This document shows, piece by piece, positions 33,293 through 43,267 of a stretch of 64,000 nucleotides of DNA. Numbering within the stretch: the stretch's first letter is position 1; each line of letters begins with the position of its first letter. A program made the translations under genes and the position numbers. Origin of the DNA: Collimonas fungivorans Ter331. GTDB lineage: Bacteria; Pseudomonadota; Gammaproteobacteria; Burkholderiales; Burkholderiaceae_D. The stretch covers positions 1,397,317 to 1,461,316 of the forward strand of contig NC_015856.1 in assembly GCF_000221045.1 (NCBI RefSeq), written 5' to 3'. Under the pieces are notes generated by a model. It ran no database searches. It saw only the letters and a program-made list of their open reading frames with translations, and had not been told where the DNA came from.

Positions 33293-34322
33293 GCCTTCGC
33301 TGGAATCGGTCCTGAGCGCTGCCTGGCAGCGGCGCGGTTTTTTAGCATGCCTGTTATGGCCGCTGTCACTGTTGTTCGGGCTGCTGGCGACGCTGCGCCG
33401 CCGTTTGTACGCTGCCGGCTGGCGGGCCAGCACGCGCCTGCCGGTGCCGGTGATCGTGGTCGGCAACATCTTTGTCGGCGGCACCGGCAAGACGCCGCTG
33501 ACGATCTGGCTGGTGCAGGCGCTGCGCCAGGCCGGTTACGTGCCGGGCGTGATCTCGCGCGGTTATGCCGCGCAGTCCGGCGACGGCCAGCCTGCCGTGC
33601 AACAGGTAACTGCGACATCGCTGGCGGCCGAAGCAGGCGACGAGCCTTTGCTGATCGCCGCCCGCGCGCAGTGCCCGGTAGTGGTGGGCCGCAACCGGGT
33701 GGCTGCCGCCGAAGCGCTGCTGCAGGCCCATCCCGAGGTCAACCTGATCCTGTCGGACGACGGTCTGCAGCACTACCGCTTGCAGCGCGACATCGAAATC
33801 GTGCTGTTCGACGCCCGCGGCGCCGGCAACGGCTGGCTGCTGCCGGCCGGGCCGCTGCGTGAACCGGCAAGCCGCCGCCGCGACTTTACCGTGGTGAATG
33901 CGGCAACCATGCCGGCATCCATGCCGGCCTCGGCGATCCGCATGCAGCTGGTGGGCGAGCAGGCCGAGCAGCTGTGCGATCCGCGCCGGACCAGGACGCT
34001 GGCCAGCCTGCAGGACCCGGCCCTGCGGCTTGCCGCGGCCGCCGGCATCGGCAATCCGCAGCGGTTTTTTTCGATGCTGACGGCGGCCGGATTGCGCTTC
34101 GAGGCGCTGGCCTTGCCTGACCATCATGACTTTTCCGACAACCCGTTTGCCGCGCTCCAGGCCGAGATCATCCTGATAACTGAAAAGGATGCAGTAAAAT
34201 GTCGGCAAATAGAAACCATCAGGAACGATCCGCGCATCTGGATCGTTCCCGTGACGGCGCAGATCGATGCCGCGCTGTCACAACAAATTCTGGAGAAACT
34301 CCGTGGACATTCGACTGCTTGA
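33264..34322 (+). CDS. lpxK: Tetraacyldisaccharide 4'-kinase
   Basis: The protein of about 352 residues phosphorylates the lipid A disaccharide at the 4' position. It has an N-terminal membrane-association helix ([20 protein letters not shown]), the P-loop [45 protein letters not shown] and [11 protein letters not shown]. The start is uncertain: TTG at 33264 or GTG at 33279, both overlapping the exbD end and neither with a clear ribosome site. Gene order with kdsB and adk is typical of the order. Confidence 0.92.
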   Translation: MLPRLVATNKPSLESVLSAAWQRRGFLACLLWPLSLLFGLLATLRRRLYAAGWRASTRLPVPVIVVGNIFVGGTGKTPLTIWLVQALRQAGYVPGVISRGYAAQSGDGQPAVQQVTATSLAAEAGDEPLLIAARAQCPVVVGRNRVAAAEALLQAHPEVNLILSDDGLQHYRLQRDIEIVLFDARGAGNGWLLPAGPLREPASRRRDFTVVNAATMPASMPASAIRMQLVGEQAEQLCDPRRTRTLASLQDPALRLAAAAGIGNPQRFFSMLTAAGLRFEALALPDHHDFSDNPFAALQAEIILITEKDAVKCRQIETIRNDPRIWIVPVTAQIDAALSQQILEKLRGHSTA

Positions 34323-34500
34323 CATCCTGGTTTGCCCGATCTGCAAAGGTCCGCTGCATTACGACAAAAAAGCCCAGGAACTGATTTGCAACGCCGACAA
34401 GCTGGCTTATCCGGTGCGCGACGGCATCCCTATCATGTGGGCCGACCAGGCGCGCGACCTGAACAGCCCGGCCGCGCCGGCTGCAGCTCCTGCGGCATAG
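34303..34500 (+). CDS. Trm112-family zinc-ribbon-like small protein
   Basis: The 65-residue protein starts at the GTG at 34303, which has GGAG 7 nt upstream and overlaps the lpxK end by 20 nt. It has [36 protein letters not shown] and a Pro/Ala tail. This is the YcaR/Trm112 fold, which partners methyltransferases in other organisms. It is commonly found between lpxK and kdsB. Confidence 0.88.
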   Translation: MDIRLLDILVCPICKGPLHYDKKAQELICNADKLAYPVRDGIPIMWADQARDLNSPAAPAAAPAA

Positions 34501-34512
34501 GCGGCGGGTATC

Positions 34513-35289
34513 GTGATTGTCGTGAGCTCGAACAAGTCTTTCACCGTCATCATCCCGGCGCGGCTGGCGTCTACCCGTCTGCCTAACAAGCCGCTGGCCG
34601 ACATCGGCGGCAAGCCGATGATCGTGCGCACCGCTGAGCGCGCCGCGCTATCCGGCGCGGCGCAGGTCATCGTGGCGACCGACCACGCCGAAATCCTGGC
34701 AGTCTGCGCCCAGCATGGCATCGCCGCGCGCCTGACGCGCGCCGACCATCCTTCCGGCACCGACCGCATTGCCGAAGTGGCGGCGGCGCTGGGACTGGCG
34801 GCCGATGCCGTGGTGGTGAACGTGCAGGGCGACGAACCGATGATCGAGCCTGAGCTGATCGCCGCTACCGCGGCGCAGATCACCGGCGAGGTGCCGATGG
34901 CGACCGCGGCGCACGCGATCGACTCGGCAGTGGATGCCTTCAATCCGAATGTGGTCAAGGTGGTCTTGAACCAGGCCGGGCGCGCGCTGTATTTTTCGCG
35001 GGCGACGATTCCCTGGCACCGCGACGGCTTTGCACAGTCGCGCGAGGATTTGCCGGCGGCCTATGTGCCGCTGCGCCATATCGGCCTGTACGCCTACAGC
35101 AATGGTTTTTTGCAAACCTATCCGACGCTGGCGGTGTCGCCGCTGGAACAGATCGAGGCGCTGGAGCAGCTGCGGGTGCTGTGGCACGGCTACCCGATTG
35201 CGGTGCACATTGCGCCGGCCGCGCCGGCAGTCGGCGTGGATACGCTGGAAGACCTGGAGCGGGTGAGGCGTTTTTTCAGCGCTCTATGA
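34513..35289 (+). CDS. kdsB: 3-deoxy-manno-octulosonate (Kdo) cytidylyltransferase
   Basis: The 258-residue enzyme makes CMP-Kdo for lipopolysaccharide. It has the nucleotide-binding start [20 protein letters not shown], the metal-binding [10 protein letters not shown] and the Kdo-site [12 protein letters not shown]. The start is the GTG at 34513 or 34522. It is 12 bp after the Trm112 gene in the lpxK operon. Confidence 0.94.
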   Translation: MIVVSSNKSFTVIIPARLASTRLPNKPLADIGGKPMIVRTAERAALSGAAQVIVATDHAEILAVCAQHGIAARLTRADHPSGTDRIAEVAAALGLAADAVVVNVQGDEPMIEPELIAATAAQITGEVPMATAAHAIDSAVDAFNPNVVKVVLNQAGRALYFSRATIPWHRDGFAQSREDLPAAYVPLRHIGLYAYSNGFLQTYPTLAVSPLEQIEALEQLRVLWHGYPIAVHIAPAAPAVGVDTLEDLERVRRFFSAL

Positions 35290-35492
35290 AGAGCCAAAGT
35301 GTCGCGCAGGCGCCTGGAAATTATCGTTGAACCAACAGAAATAGTGCCGCAGACTGGCTGTTTGGTAAAATTGTATGGTAAGTTTCATGCAAAGATAGCG
35401 CGGTACAAATAAAAGCATATCGGAGACGTCGCAGCAAACCCAGCAACCATTGGGCGCGCCGTCGCCACAATCAATTCACAAACTCACCTTAG

Positions 35493-36158
<666 letters not shown>

Positions 36159-36186
36159 GAAAAAGCGGACTTCGGTCCGCTTTTTC
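36159..36186 (+). terminator. Intrinsic terminator of adk with UUCG tetraloop
   Basis: GAAAAAGCGGAC (36159-36170) pairs with GTCCGCTTTTTC (36175-36186) around TTCG, then CTTTT-type sequence. It begins at the base after the adk stop. Confidence 0.9.
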
Positions 36187-36397
36187 TTTTGGCCAACAAA
36201 ATAATTTAGAATTCGTCAGGGAAACAGTAAAGCAGCAAACCAGCCCAACGCCTCTCCGAGAACAAAAGGGCAGCGAAAAGAAATGCATTACGCAGTATTG
36301 GCCGGCAGCCACCCATTTGGGAAACATGGCTGCAGGTGAAATGGTGTAGTTGTCTTACTTTGTCGTGAAGCCGTACCAAAAAACTGGAGGAGTCAAC

Positions 36398-38869
36398 ATG
36401 GCATTAAGTCTATGGTTTGCCGTCGCTTGCGGCATCATTGCCGTCATCTATGGGCTAGTCTCGCGCAGCTGGATATTGAAGCAGGATCCCGGAAACGCGC
36501 GCATGCAGGAAATCGCCGCCGCGATCCAGCAGGGAGCGGCGGCCTACCTGGCGCGCCAGTACCGTACCATCGCCATCGTCGGCGTGGTGCTGTTCATCAT
36601 CATCGCGATACTGCCCGGACTGGGCCTGGTGACCGCGGCCGGTTTCCTGGTCGGCGCGGTGCTGTCGGGAGCGTGCGGCTTCATAGGCATGAATGTCTCG
36701 GTGCGCGCCAACGTGCGCACGGCGCAGGCCGCTACCAAGGGCATGGGACCGGCGCTGGACGTCGCCTTCCGCGGCGGCGCCATCACCGGCATGCTAGTGG
36801 TCGGGCTGGGGCTGCTCGGCGTGACCTTGTTCTTTTTATGGCTGCTGGCATTTGCGGGGCCTTCCGGTCTCTCTTTGCATGACATCATCCGGCCCCTGAT
36901 CGGACTGGCGTTCGGCGCCTCCCTGATTTCGATTTTCGCGCGTCTCGGCGGCGGCATCTTCACCAAGGGCGCCGACGTCGGCGCCGACCTGGTGGGCAAG
37001 GTGGAAGCCGGCATCCCGGAGGACGATCCGCGCAATCCGGCGGTGATCGCCGATAACGTCGGCGACAATGTCGGCGACTGCGCCGGCATGGCGGCCGACC
37101 TGTTCGAAACCTATGTGGTGACCCTGATCGCCACCATGCTGCTGGGTTCCTTGCTGATCCACGGCGCCGAGCTGCAGGCGGTGCTGTATCCGCTGGCCCT
37201 GGGCGGCGTGTCTATCCTGGCTTCCATCGTCGGCTGTTCCATGGTCAAGGCCAAGCCGGGCAAGAAAATCATGTCGGCCTTGTATACCGGCTTGTGGTGG
37301 GCGGCAATCCTGAGCCTGGTCGGTTTTGTCGCGGTGACCTGGCTGATCCTGCCGGAACCGATGCGGGTGCCAATGATGGGTTCGGCCGTGATCGGCATCG
37401 TGCTGACCGGCCTGATGGTCTACATCACCGAGTATTACACCGGCACCGATTTCAAGCCGGTGCGCCACATTGCACAAGCTTCCACTACCGGCCACGGCAC
37501 CAACATCATCGCCGGCCTCGGCGTTTCGATGAAATCGACCGCGTATCCGGTGCTGGCGGTATGCGTCGCCATCCTGGCTTCTTACTGGCTGGGCGGCTTG
37601 TACGGCATTGCGATTGCGGCTACCGCCATGCTGTCGATGGCCGGCATCATTGTCGCGCTGGACGCCTATGGTCCGATCACCGACAACGCCGGCGGCATCG
37701 CCGAAATGTCGGGCCTGCCTGATTCGGTGCGGGCGATCACCGATCCGCTGGATGCGGTCGGCAACACCACCAAGGCAGTCACCAAGGGTTACGCTATCGG
37801 CTCGGCCGGCCTGGCGGCGCTGGTCTTGTTTGCCGACTACACGCATGCCCTCGATTCGGTCGGAAAAAGCACGGTGTTCGATTTGTCGAACCCGCTGGTG
37901 ATCGTCGGCCTGTTCATCGGTGGCCTGATTCCCTACCTGTTCGGCGCGATGGCGATGGAAGCGGTCGGCCGCGCTGCCGGTGCGGTGGTGGTCGAGGTGC
38001 GCCGCCAGTTCCGCGACATCAAAGGCATCATGGATGGCAGCGGCAAGCCGGAGTACGACAAGGCAGTCGACATGCTGACTTCGTCGGCCATCAAGGAAAT
38101 GATCATCCCGTCGCTGCTGCCGGTGGTGGTGCCGATCGTGGTCGGCCTGCTGCTTGGGCCGGCGGCCTTGGGCGGCTTGCTGATGGGAACCATCGTGACC
38201 GGTTTGTTCGTGGCGATTTCGATGACCACCGGCGGCGGCGCCTGGGACAACGCCAAGAAATACATCGAGGACGGCAACCATGGCGGCAAGGGTTCGGAAG
38301 CGCACAAGGCGGCGGTGACCGGCGACACCGTTGGCGATCCCTACAAGGATACCGCGGGGCCGGCCGTCAATCCGCTGATCAAGATCATCAATATCGTGGC
38401 TCTGCTGCTGGTGCCGTTGCTGCCGGCTTCTGGCATGCAGCAGGCGGCGGCTGGAGGGGTGGTGCTGGTGCCTGTGCCGGTGACTGCCACGGCGACCGAA
38501 ATCGTCGTCAACAACGGCGCGGCCGCGGCATCGGCTGCGACTGCGGCTCCAGCGTCTTCCCCCGCGACCATCATCTATTTTGAATCCGGCAAGGCCGATG
38601 CGCCAGGCGACACCGCTGAAAAACTGGCGGCCGTGGTCGACGCGGCGAAAGCCAAGGCCGGCTCCAAGATCGTGATCAGCGGTTTCCACGACACCACCGG
38701 CGATCCGGCCAAGAATGAGGAGATTTCCAAGGAACGCGCCAAGAGCGTGAAAGCGATCCTGTTGATCGCCGGCGTGGCGGAAGACGCCATCGTGCTGGAG
38801 AAACCGCAGGTGACGACCGGCAGCGGCGACAACGCCCAGGCGCGGCGGGTCGAAGTCAGCGTCCACTAG
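36398..38869 (+). CDS. hppA: Membrane pyrophosphatase fused to a C-terminal OmpA-like domain
   Basis: The 823-residue protein starts at the ATG at 36398 after a GGAGGAG box. Residues 1 to about 675 are a complete 16-TM ion-pumping pyrophosphatase with catalytic loops [39 protein letters not shown] and [29 protein letters not shown] has Lys at the position that marks K+-independent H+ pumps. A Pro/Ala-rich linker and an OmpA-like domain of about 100 residues (about 723-823; [14 protein letters not shown], then [20 protein letters not shown]) follow in frame. The usual length is about 660-700. Both termini of such pumps face the periplasm, so the extra domain could contact peptidoglycan. Confidence 0.93.
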   Translation: MALSLWFAVACGIIAVIYGLVSRSWILKQDPGNARMQEIAAAIQQGAAAYLARQYRTIAIVGVVLFIIIAILPGLGLVTAAGFLVGAVLSGACGFIGMNVSVRANVRTAQAATKGMGPALDVAFRGGAITGMLVVGLGLLGVTLFFLWLLAFAGPSGLSLHDIIRPLIGLAFGASLISIFARLGGGIFTKGADVGADLVGKVEAGIPEDDPRNPAVIADNVGDNVGDCAGMAADLFETYVVTLIATMLLGSLLIHGAELQAVLYPLALGGVSILASIVGCSMVKAKPGKKIMSALYTGLWWAAILSLVGFVAVTWLILPEPMRVPMMGSAVIGIVLTGLMVYITEYYTGTDFKPVRHIAQASTTGHGTNIIAGLGVSMKSTAYPVLAVCVAILASYWLGGLYGIAIAATAMLSMAGIIVALDAYGPITDNAGGIAEMSGLPDSVRAITDPLDAVGNTTKAVTKGYAIGSAGLAALVLFADYTHALDSVGKSTVFDLSNPLVIVGLFIGGLIPYLFGAMAMEAVGRAAGAVVVEVRRQFRDIKGIMDGSGKPEYDKAVDMLTSSAIKEMIIPSLLPVVVPIVVGLLLGPAALGGLLMGTIVTGLFVAISMTTGGGAWDNAKKYIEDGNHGGKGSEAHKAAVTGDTVGDPYKDTAGPAVNPLIKIINIVALLLVPLLPASGMQQAAAGGVVLVPVPVTATATEIVVNNGAAAASAATAAPASSPATIIYFESGKADAPGDTAEKLAAVVDAAKAKAGSKIVISGFHDTTGDPAKNEEISKERAKSVKAILLIAGVAEDAIVLEKPQVTTGSGDNAQARRVEVSVH

Positions 38870-38887
38870 CCGTCTGGCGAAGAGCGA

Positions 38888-38923
38888 GGGAGCGGCAGGC
38901 GCGGCCTGCCGCTCCCTTTTTTT
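38888..38923 (+). terminator. Strong intrinsic terminator after hppA
   Basis: A perfect 13-bp GC-rich stem (38888-38900 with 38904-38916) has a 3-nt loop and is followed by seven T. Confidence 0.92.
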
Positions 38924-38970
38924 CAGCAGCGTTCTACACGAATTTCCTCTCCCTGTTACTCTTCCTATCC

Positions 38971-40173
38971 ATGGAGATAAAACACAAAACGGGTCTCATC
39001 CTGACCGGCGGCGGCGCCCGCGCGGCTTACCAGGTCGGCGTGATGGATGCGGTGGCGTCGATCTTGCGCGAGCACGGCTGGGCGCCGGAACAGAATCCCT
39101 TCGCCATCATTTGCGGCACCTCCGCCGGCGCCATCAACGCCACGGCGCTGGCGTGCCGGGTCGAGAACTTCGGCCAGGGCGTGCAAAAACTGATGGACGT
39201 CTGGGAGCACTTCACGGTGGAGCAGGTGTATCGTGCCGATTCGCTCGGCGTGCTGCGTTCCGGCGCGCGCTGGCTGTCGCTGCTGTCGTTCGGCTGGCTG
39301 CTGCGCAAATGGCATGCGCACCCGCCCAATTCGCTGCTCGACAATACGCCGCTGATCACCTTGCTGCACCGGCTGCTGGACCTGGAACGGCTGGATGCGG
39401 CGCTGGTCAACGGCAGCCTGGAGGCGCTGGCGATCACCGCTTCTTCCTACAGCGGCGGCCAGCACATCACGTTTTACCAGAGCGCCATCGAAATCCAGGG
39501 CTGGACCCGCAGCCAGCGGCGCGCGGTCAGGGACCAGATCAATGTCGGCCATTTGCTGGCGTCGTCGGCGATTCCTTTCATCTTTCCGGCAATCCCGATT
39601 TATTGCGACGGCCGCCGCGAGTATTTCGGCGACGGCTCGATGCGGCAACTGGCGCCGATTTCTCCGGCGATCCACCTGGGCGCCAGCAAAGTGCTGGTGG
39701 TGGGAGCAGGGCGCCGCCAAGAGGCGCCGACCGATGCCCCCGTATTTGCCCGCTATCCCAGCCTGGCGCAGATCGCCAGCCATGCCTTGTCCAGCATTTT
39801 CCTGGACGGGCTGGCGGTGGATATCGAACGGCTGGAACGCATCAACCATACGCTTTCTTTCCTGACGGAAGAACAGCGCCAGCGCACGCCGCTGAAACCA
39901 GTGGAAATGCTGATCATCTCGCCGTCGGAACAGATCGACGATATTGCGACCAAGCACTTCGGCAGCTTGCCGGTGCCGATCCGCACCTTGCTCGGCGGCC
40001 TTGGCGCCAAGGATGCGCGCGGCGGCGGCCTGGCGTCTTACCTGCTGTTCGAGTCGGGGTATACGCGCGAATTGATACGCATGGGCCAGAAAGATACGCT
40101 GGCGCGCCGGGATGAAGTAGCCGCCTTCTTCGGCCCGAGCCCAGGCGCGCAGCAAAAACCCGCGAACTTGTGA
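38971..40173 (+). CDS. Patatin-like phospholipase
   Basis: The 400-residue protein has the patatin oxyanion motif LTGGGARAAYQVGV at the N-terminus, the nucleophile elbow CGTSAGAINA and the catalytic-dyad Asp in FGDGSMRQLAP. These Ser/Asp lipases hydrolyse phospholipid or lysophospholipid acyl chains. There is no signal peptide, so it is cytoplasmic or membrane-associated, not an exported ExoU-type toxin by sequence alone. The gene stands alone after the hppA terminator. Confidence 0.88.
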   Translation: MEIKHKTGLILTGGGARAAYQVGVMDAVASILREHGWAPEQNPFAIICGTSAGAINATALACRVENFGQGVQKLMDVWEHFTVEQVYRADSLGVLRSGARWLSLLSFGWLLRKWHAHPPNSLLDNTPLITLLHRLLDLERLDAALVNGSLEALAITASSYSGGQHITFYQSAIEIQGWTRSQRRAVRDQINVGHLLASSAIPFIFPAIPIYCDGRREYFGDGSMRQLAPISPAIHLGASKVLVVGAGRRQEAPTDAPVFARYPSLAQIASHALSSIFLDGLAVDIERLERINHTLSFLTEEQRQRTPLKPVEMLIISPSEQIDDIATKHFGSLPVPIRTLLGGLGAKDARGGGLASYLLFESGYTRELIRMGQKDTLARRDEVAAFFGPSPGAQQKPANL

Positions 40174-40285
40174 TTGGTAAATATTGTCAAATATTGCAAC
40201 ACTTGCTGCCAGGGCAAGGATACGGGTTGATTCGTTTTCATCAACACGTTACCCTACGGTATCAGAACCATAAAATATTAAATTT

Positions 40286-40720
40286 ATGAAAAGCCACGCA
40301 ACCCGGCGCCATTTCCCTGGTCTAAGTTCCGATTTCGCGGCTGCCATCGCTGTTGCAGTATTACGCAACGGGGCCTTGCTGCTGCTCGGTTTGTTGTTGT
40401 CTTTTCAAGTATTTGCGCGGGACTCCCTGTCGCAAGATGTGGTTTCCATAGGTCAGTTGCCGCAGGAAGCGCAAGCGACGCTGGTCTTGATCAAGCAAGG
40501 CGGACCTTTCCCGTATGCCAAGGATGGCGTGGTGTTCGGGAATTATGAAGGGATGCTGCCCAGGCAGCGGCGCGGGTATTACCACGAATTCACGGTGAAA
40601 ACTCCGCGCGCGCGCAACCGCGGCGCACGCCGGATCATCGCCGGCGGCAATCCGCAGACTTCGGGCGAGTATTACTACACTGACGATCACTATCAAACAT
40701 TCAGGCGCATCCAGGAGTGA
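40286..40720 (+). CDS. Secreted guanyl-specific ribonuclease (barnase/RNase Sa-like)
   Basis: The 144-residue precursor has a basic N-terminus and a hydrophobic signal segment (NGALLLLGLLLSFQVFA). The mature RNase has the RNase Sa/N1 signature: GGPFPYAKDGVVFGNYEGML, the catalytic Glu in GYYHEFTVKTP, Arg in NRGARRIIAGG and His in YYYTDDHYQTFRRI. It cleaves RNA after G. The signal peptide sends it out of the cytoplasm. A barstar gene follows 63 bp downstream, so a toxin-inhibitor pair is likely. Confidence 0.88.
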   Translation: MKSHATRRHFPGLSSDFAAAIAVAVLRNGALLLLGLLLSFQVFARDSLSQDVVSIGQLPQEAQATLVLIKQGGPFPYAKDGVVFGNYEGMLPRQRRGYYHEFTVKTPRARNRGARRIIAGGNPQTSGEYYYTDDHYQTFRRIQE

Positions 40721-40783
40721 CCGAGAAGAGTGAATGAGATACAACAACAGCAATCCATCATCATTGCTCTAGCTGAGGGAAAA

Positions 40784-41182
40784 ATGAGTTTGTTTAAAAC
40801 CGTACCGCCAAATGTAGTGCAGTCCATCCGCGCCTTCCGTGTGACCGACCTGCAGGCGGAAGCCGGCCGCCTGGGGCAGCATTTCCTGTATGCCTATTGC
40901 GCGGAAGCAACGACTAAACAGCAAGTGCTGGCAAATATCGCCCACGCCTTCCATTTTCCCAAGCATTTCGGCAAGAATTTCGACGCCCTGGCCGACTGCC
41001 TGACCGACCTGGCCCACAAGTCCGGTCCGCAGCCGGGTTTCATTGTGGTGATCGAACAACTGCCGAATACCCCCAAGTTTGACAAGGAAGCACGGGAAAC
41101 CTTGCTCGACGTATTCCGCGACAGCGCCGATTTCTGGGCTGACAAAAAAGTAGCTTTCCGCGTTTTTTATTCATTCCAATAA
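40784..41182 (+). CDS. Barstar-family ribonuclease inhibitor
   Basis: The 132-residue cytoplasmic protein contains the barstar core FHFPKHFGKNFDALADCLTDL, with the acidic residues that plug the barnase active site. I start at the ATG at 40784, preceded by GAGGG; the frame is open from 40730. It should protect the cell from the RNase encoded just upstream in the same direction. Confidence 0.88.
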   Translation: MSLFKTVPPNVVQSIRAFRVTDLQAEAGRLGQHFLYAYCAEATTKQQVLANIAHAFHFPKHFGKNFDALADCLTDLAHKSGPQPGFIVVIEQLPNTPKFDKEARETLLDVFRDSADFWADKKVAFRVFYSFQ

Positions 41183-41241
41183 CACTGTTTTAATCAAAAT
41201 CACCGCTGTTTTTAATCAAAAACGGCTTTGCAACGGGTACA

Positions 41242-41871
41242 ATGCGCGCCATGAGAAGCATTGTTATCCTGATTTCCGGGCGTGGCAGCAACATGCAAGC
41301 CATCGTCCGCGCCGCTCAAACCGAACAATGGCCTGCCAGAATCGCCGCGATTGTCAGCAACCGGGCCGATGCCGAGGGTTTGAAATTTGCCGCTGCCCAA
41401 GGCATTCCAACGGCAGTGGTTGCGAATAAAGACTATCCTGACCGTGAACAGTTCGACGCCGCCTTACGCGTCGTGATCGATGGGTTTGCGCCCGACCTGG
41501 TGGTGCTGGCAGGTTTCATGCGTATCCTGACCGCGCCGTTCGTCGAACATTACGCCGGCCGCATGATGAATATCCATCCTTCGCTGCTGCCAAGCTTTAC
41601 CGGCATGGCGACCCACAGGCAGGCGCTGCAGGCCGGCGTCAAGGTGCATGGCGTGACCGTGCATTTTGTCACGCCGGCGCTGGACCACGGGCCGATCGTG
41701 GCGCAAGTCGCGGTGCCGGTGCTGGAAGACGATACCGAACAGTCGCTGGAGCAGCGCGTGCTGCTCGAAGAGCATCAGTTATATCCGCGTGCAGTGCGCT
41801 GGTTTATCGAAAACCGCTTGCGTATCGAGGACGGCCGAGTGCATAACAATGCGGCTCAGCACGAACGCTAA
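41242..41871 (+). CDS. purN: Phosphoribosylglycinamide formyltransferase
   Basis: The 209-residue GART enzyme uses 10-formyl-THF in step 3 of purine synthesis. It has IVILISGRGSNMQAIV, LAGFMRILTAPFV, the catalytic MMNIHPSLLPSFTG, VKVHGVTVHFVTPALDHGPI and a C-terminal LEEHQLYPRAVRW. Met1 or Met4 could be the start. It is followed by the RsmB-like gene. Confidence 0.94.
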   Translation: MRAMRSIVILISGRGSNMQAIVRAAQTEQWPARIAAIVSNRADAEGLKFAAAQGIPTAVVANKDYPDREQFDAALRVVIDGFAPDLVVLAGFMRILTAPFVEHYAGRMMNIHPSLLPSFTGMATHRQALQAGVKVHGVTVHFVTPALDHGPIVAQVAVPVLEDDTEQSLEQRVLLEEHQLYPRAVRWFIENRLRIEDGRVHNNAAQHER

Positions 41872-41933
41872 GACAGTCGTTTGGCTGGCCCCGGCACCAT
41901 CAACAGATTAAAAGATTTTATGAAAGATTCATT

Positions 41934-43235
41934 ATGAGATTGCCTCCCGCGATCGTCGGTCACACCGAAGAAGTTTTGCGCGAAATTCTACGATTCACCG
42001 GTCCTGCCGACGGCACCTTGTCGCGCTATTTCCGCGATCATCCAAAGCTGGGTTCGCGCGAACGCGGCGTGGTGGCCGAAGCGGTATACGGTTTGCTGCG
42101 CAACAAGGCGATCTACACCAGCTTTGCCGAATCCGGCAACGGCCCGACCATGCGCCGCATGACGCTGCTGGGCCTGGCCGATGCAGTCAGCATCGAGTCC
42201 TTGGGCGGCTTGTCGGACGAAGAAATCGAATGGCTGAAGCGGGTCGCTGAAATCGACCGTAACCTGATGCCGCCGCTGATGCGCTCCAACCTGCCGCAAT
42301 GGCTGTTCGACAAGCTGGTAGCGCGCGACGGCGAAGCCGCCACTTTGCAGCTGGCGCATGCGATGAACCAGCCGGCGCCGCTCGACCTGCGCGTCAATTC
42401 GCTCAAGGCCAACCGCGAAGAAGTCATTACCGCCCTGGCCGAAGCGCCTATCCTGTGCGAGCCGACGCCGTATGCGCCGTTGGGCTTGCGCGTCATCAAG
42501 AAGCCTACTTTGCAGAACCTGCCGCTGTTCAAGAGCGGCGCGATCGAAGTGCAAGACGAAGGCAGCCAGTTGCTGGCGCAGATCGTCGGCGCCAAGCGCG
42601 GCGAGATGGTGGTCGATTTCTGCGCCGGCGCCGGCGGCAAGACGCTGGCCTTGGGCGCCACCATGCGCAATACCGGCCGTCTGTACGCGTTCGACGTCTC
42701 CGAGAAGCGCTTGGCGAAACTCAAGCCGCGCATGGCGCGCAGCGGTTTGTCGAATATCCATCCGGTGCTGATCGCGCATGAAAACGACGGCAAGGTCAAG
42801 CGCCTGGCCGGCAAGATCGACCGCGTGCTGGTCGATGCGCCGTGCAGCGGCCTCGGCACGCTGCGCCGTAATCCGGACGTCAAATGGCGGCAGACGCCGG
42901 AAGCGATCGCCGAGATGAACGTCAAGCAGATCGCGATCCTGTCCAGCGCGGCGCGCCTGGTCAAGTCCGGCGGCCGCCTGGTGTACGGCACTTGCAGCTT
43001 GCTGGATGAAGAGAACGACGCGATTGCAGCGCAGTTCCTGGCCAGCCACGAAGATTTTTCGCTGCTGCCGATGAAAGACGTGCTGGCCGAGCAAAAGATT
43101 GAACTGGAGATGGGCGACTATCTCAAACTGCTGCCGCATCAGCACCAGACCGATGGTTTTTTTGCTGCGGTATTCGTGCGCAAAGCAGCTGGCGGCTCGG
43201 CTGACAAGGAGAAGCGCGAGGACGTTGCGCCGTAA
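41934..43235 (+). CDS. RsmB/NOP2-family RNA (cytosine-5) methyltransferase
   Basis: The 433-residue protein has an N-terminal NusB-like helical part (about 1-130; LSRYFRDHPKLGSRERGVVA). The SAM-dependent catalytic domain has VDFCAGAGGKTLALGA, the proline-cysteine motif VDAPCSGLGTLRRNPD and the catalytic Cys in YGTCSLLDEEND. Length and layout resemble RsmB (16S rRNA m5C967). RsmF-like tRNA or rRNA enzymes remain possible, so no symbol is given. Confidence 0.88.
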   Translation: MRLPPAIVGHTEEVLREILRFTGPADGTLSRYFRDHPKLGSRERGVVAEAVYGLLRNKAIYTSFAESGNGPTMRRMTLLGLADAVSIESLGGLSDEEIEWLKRVAEIDRNLMPPLMRSNLPQWLFDKLVARDGEAATLQLAHAMNQPAPLDLRVNSLKANREEVITALAEAPILCEPTPYAPLGLRVIKKPTLQNLPLFKSGAIEVQDEGSQLLAQIVGAKRGEMVVDFCAGAGGKTLALGATMRNTGRLYAFDVSEKRLAKLKPRMARSGLSNIHPVLIAHENDGKVKRLAGKIDRVLVDAPCSGLGTLRRNPDVKWRQTPEAIAEMNVKQIAILSSAARLVKSGGRLVYGTCSLLDEENDAIAAQFLASHEDFSLLPMKDVLAEQKIELEMGDYLKLLPHQHQTDGFFAAVFVRKAAGGSADKEKREDVAP

Positions 43236-43267
43236 GAAGCGCTGTAAGAATCGCCGTAAGAAAAACA

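Noticed and set aside
36836-38866. Minus-strand open frame of 676 codons opposite the pyrophosphatase
   Set aside because: It mirrors the codon bias of the real gene; His/Arg/Gln-rich with no recognisable motif.
41205-41226. Terminator after the barstar gene
   Set aside because: GCTGTTTTT and AAAAACGGC can pair weakly, but the T run is on the wrong side for a plus-strand terminator, and the arms are mostly A/T.
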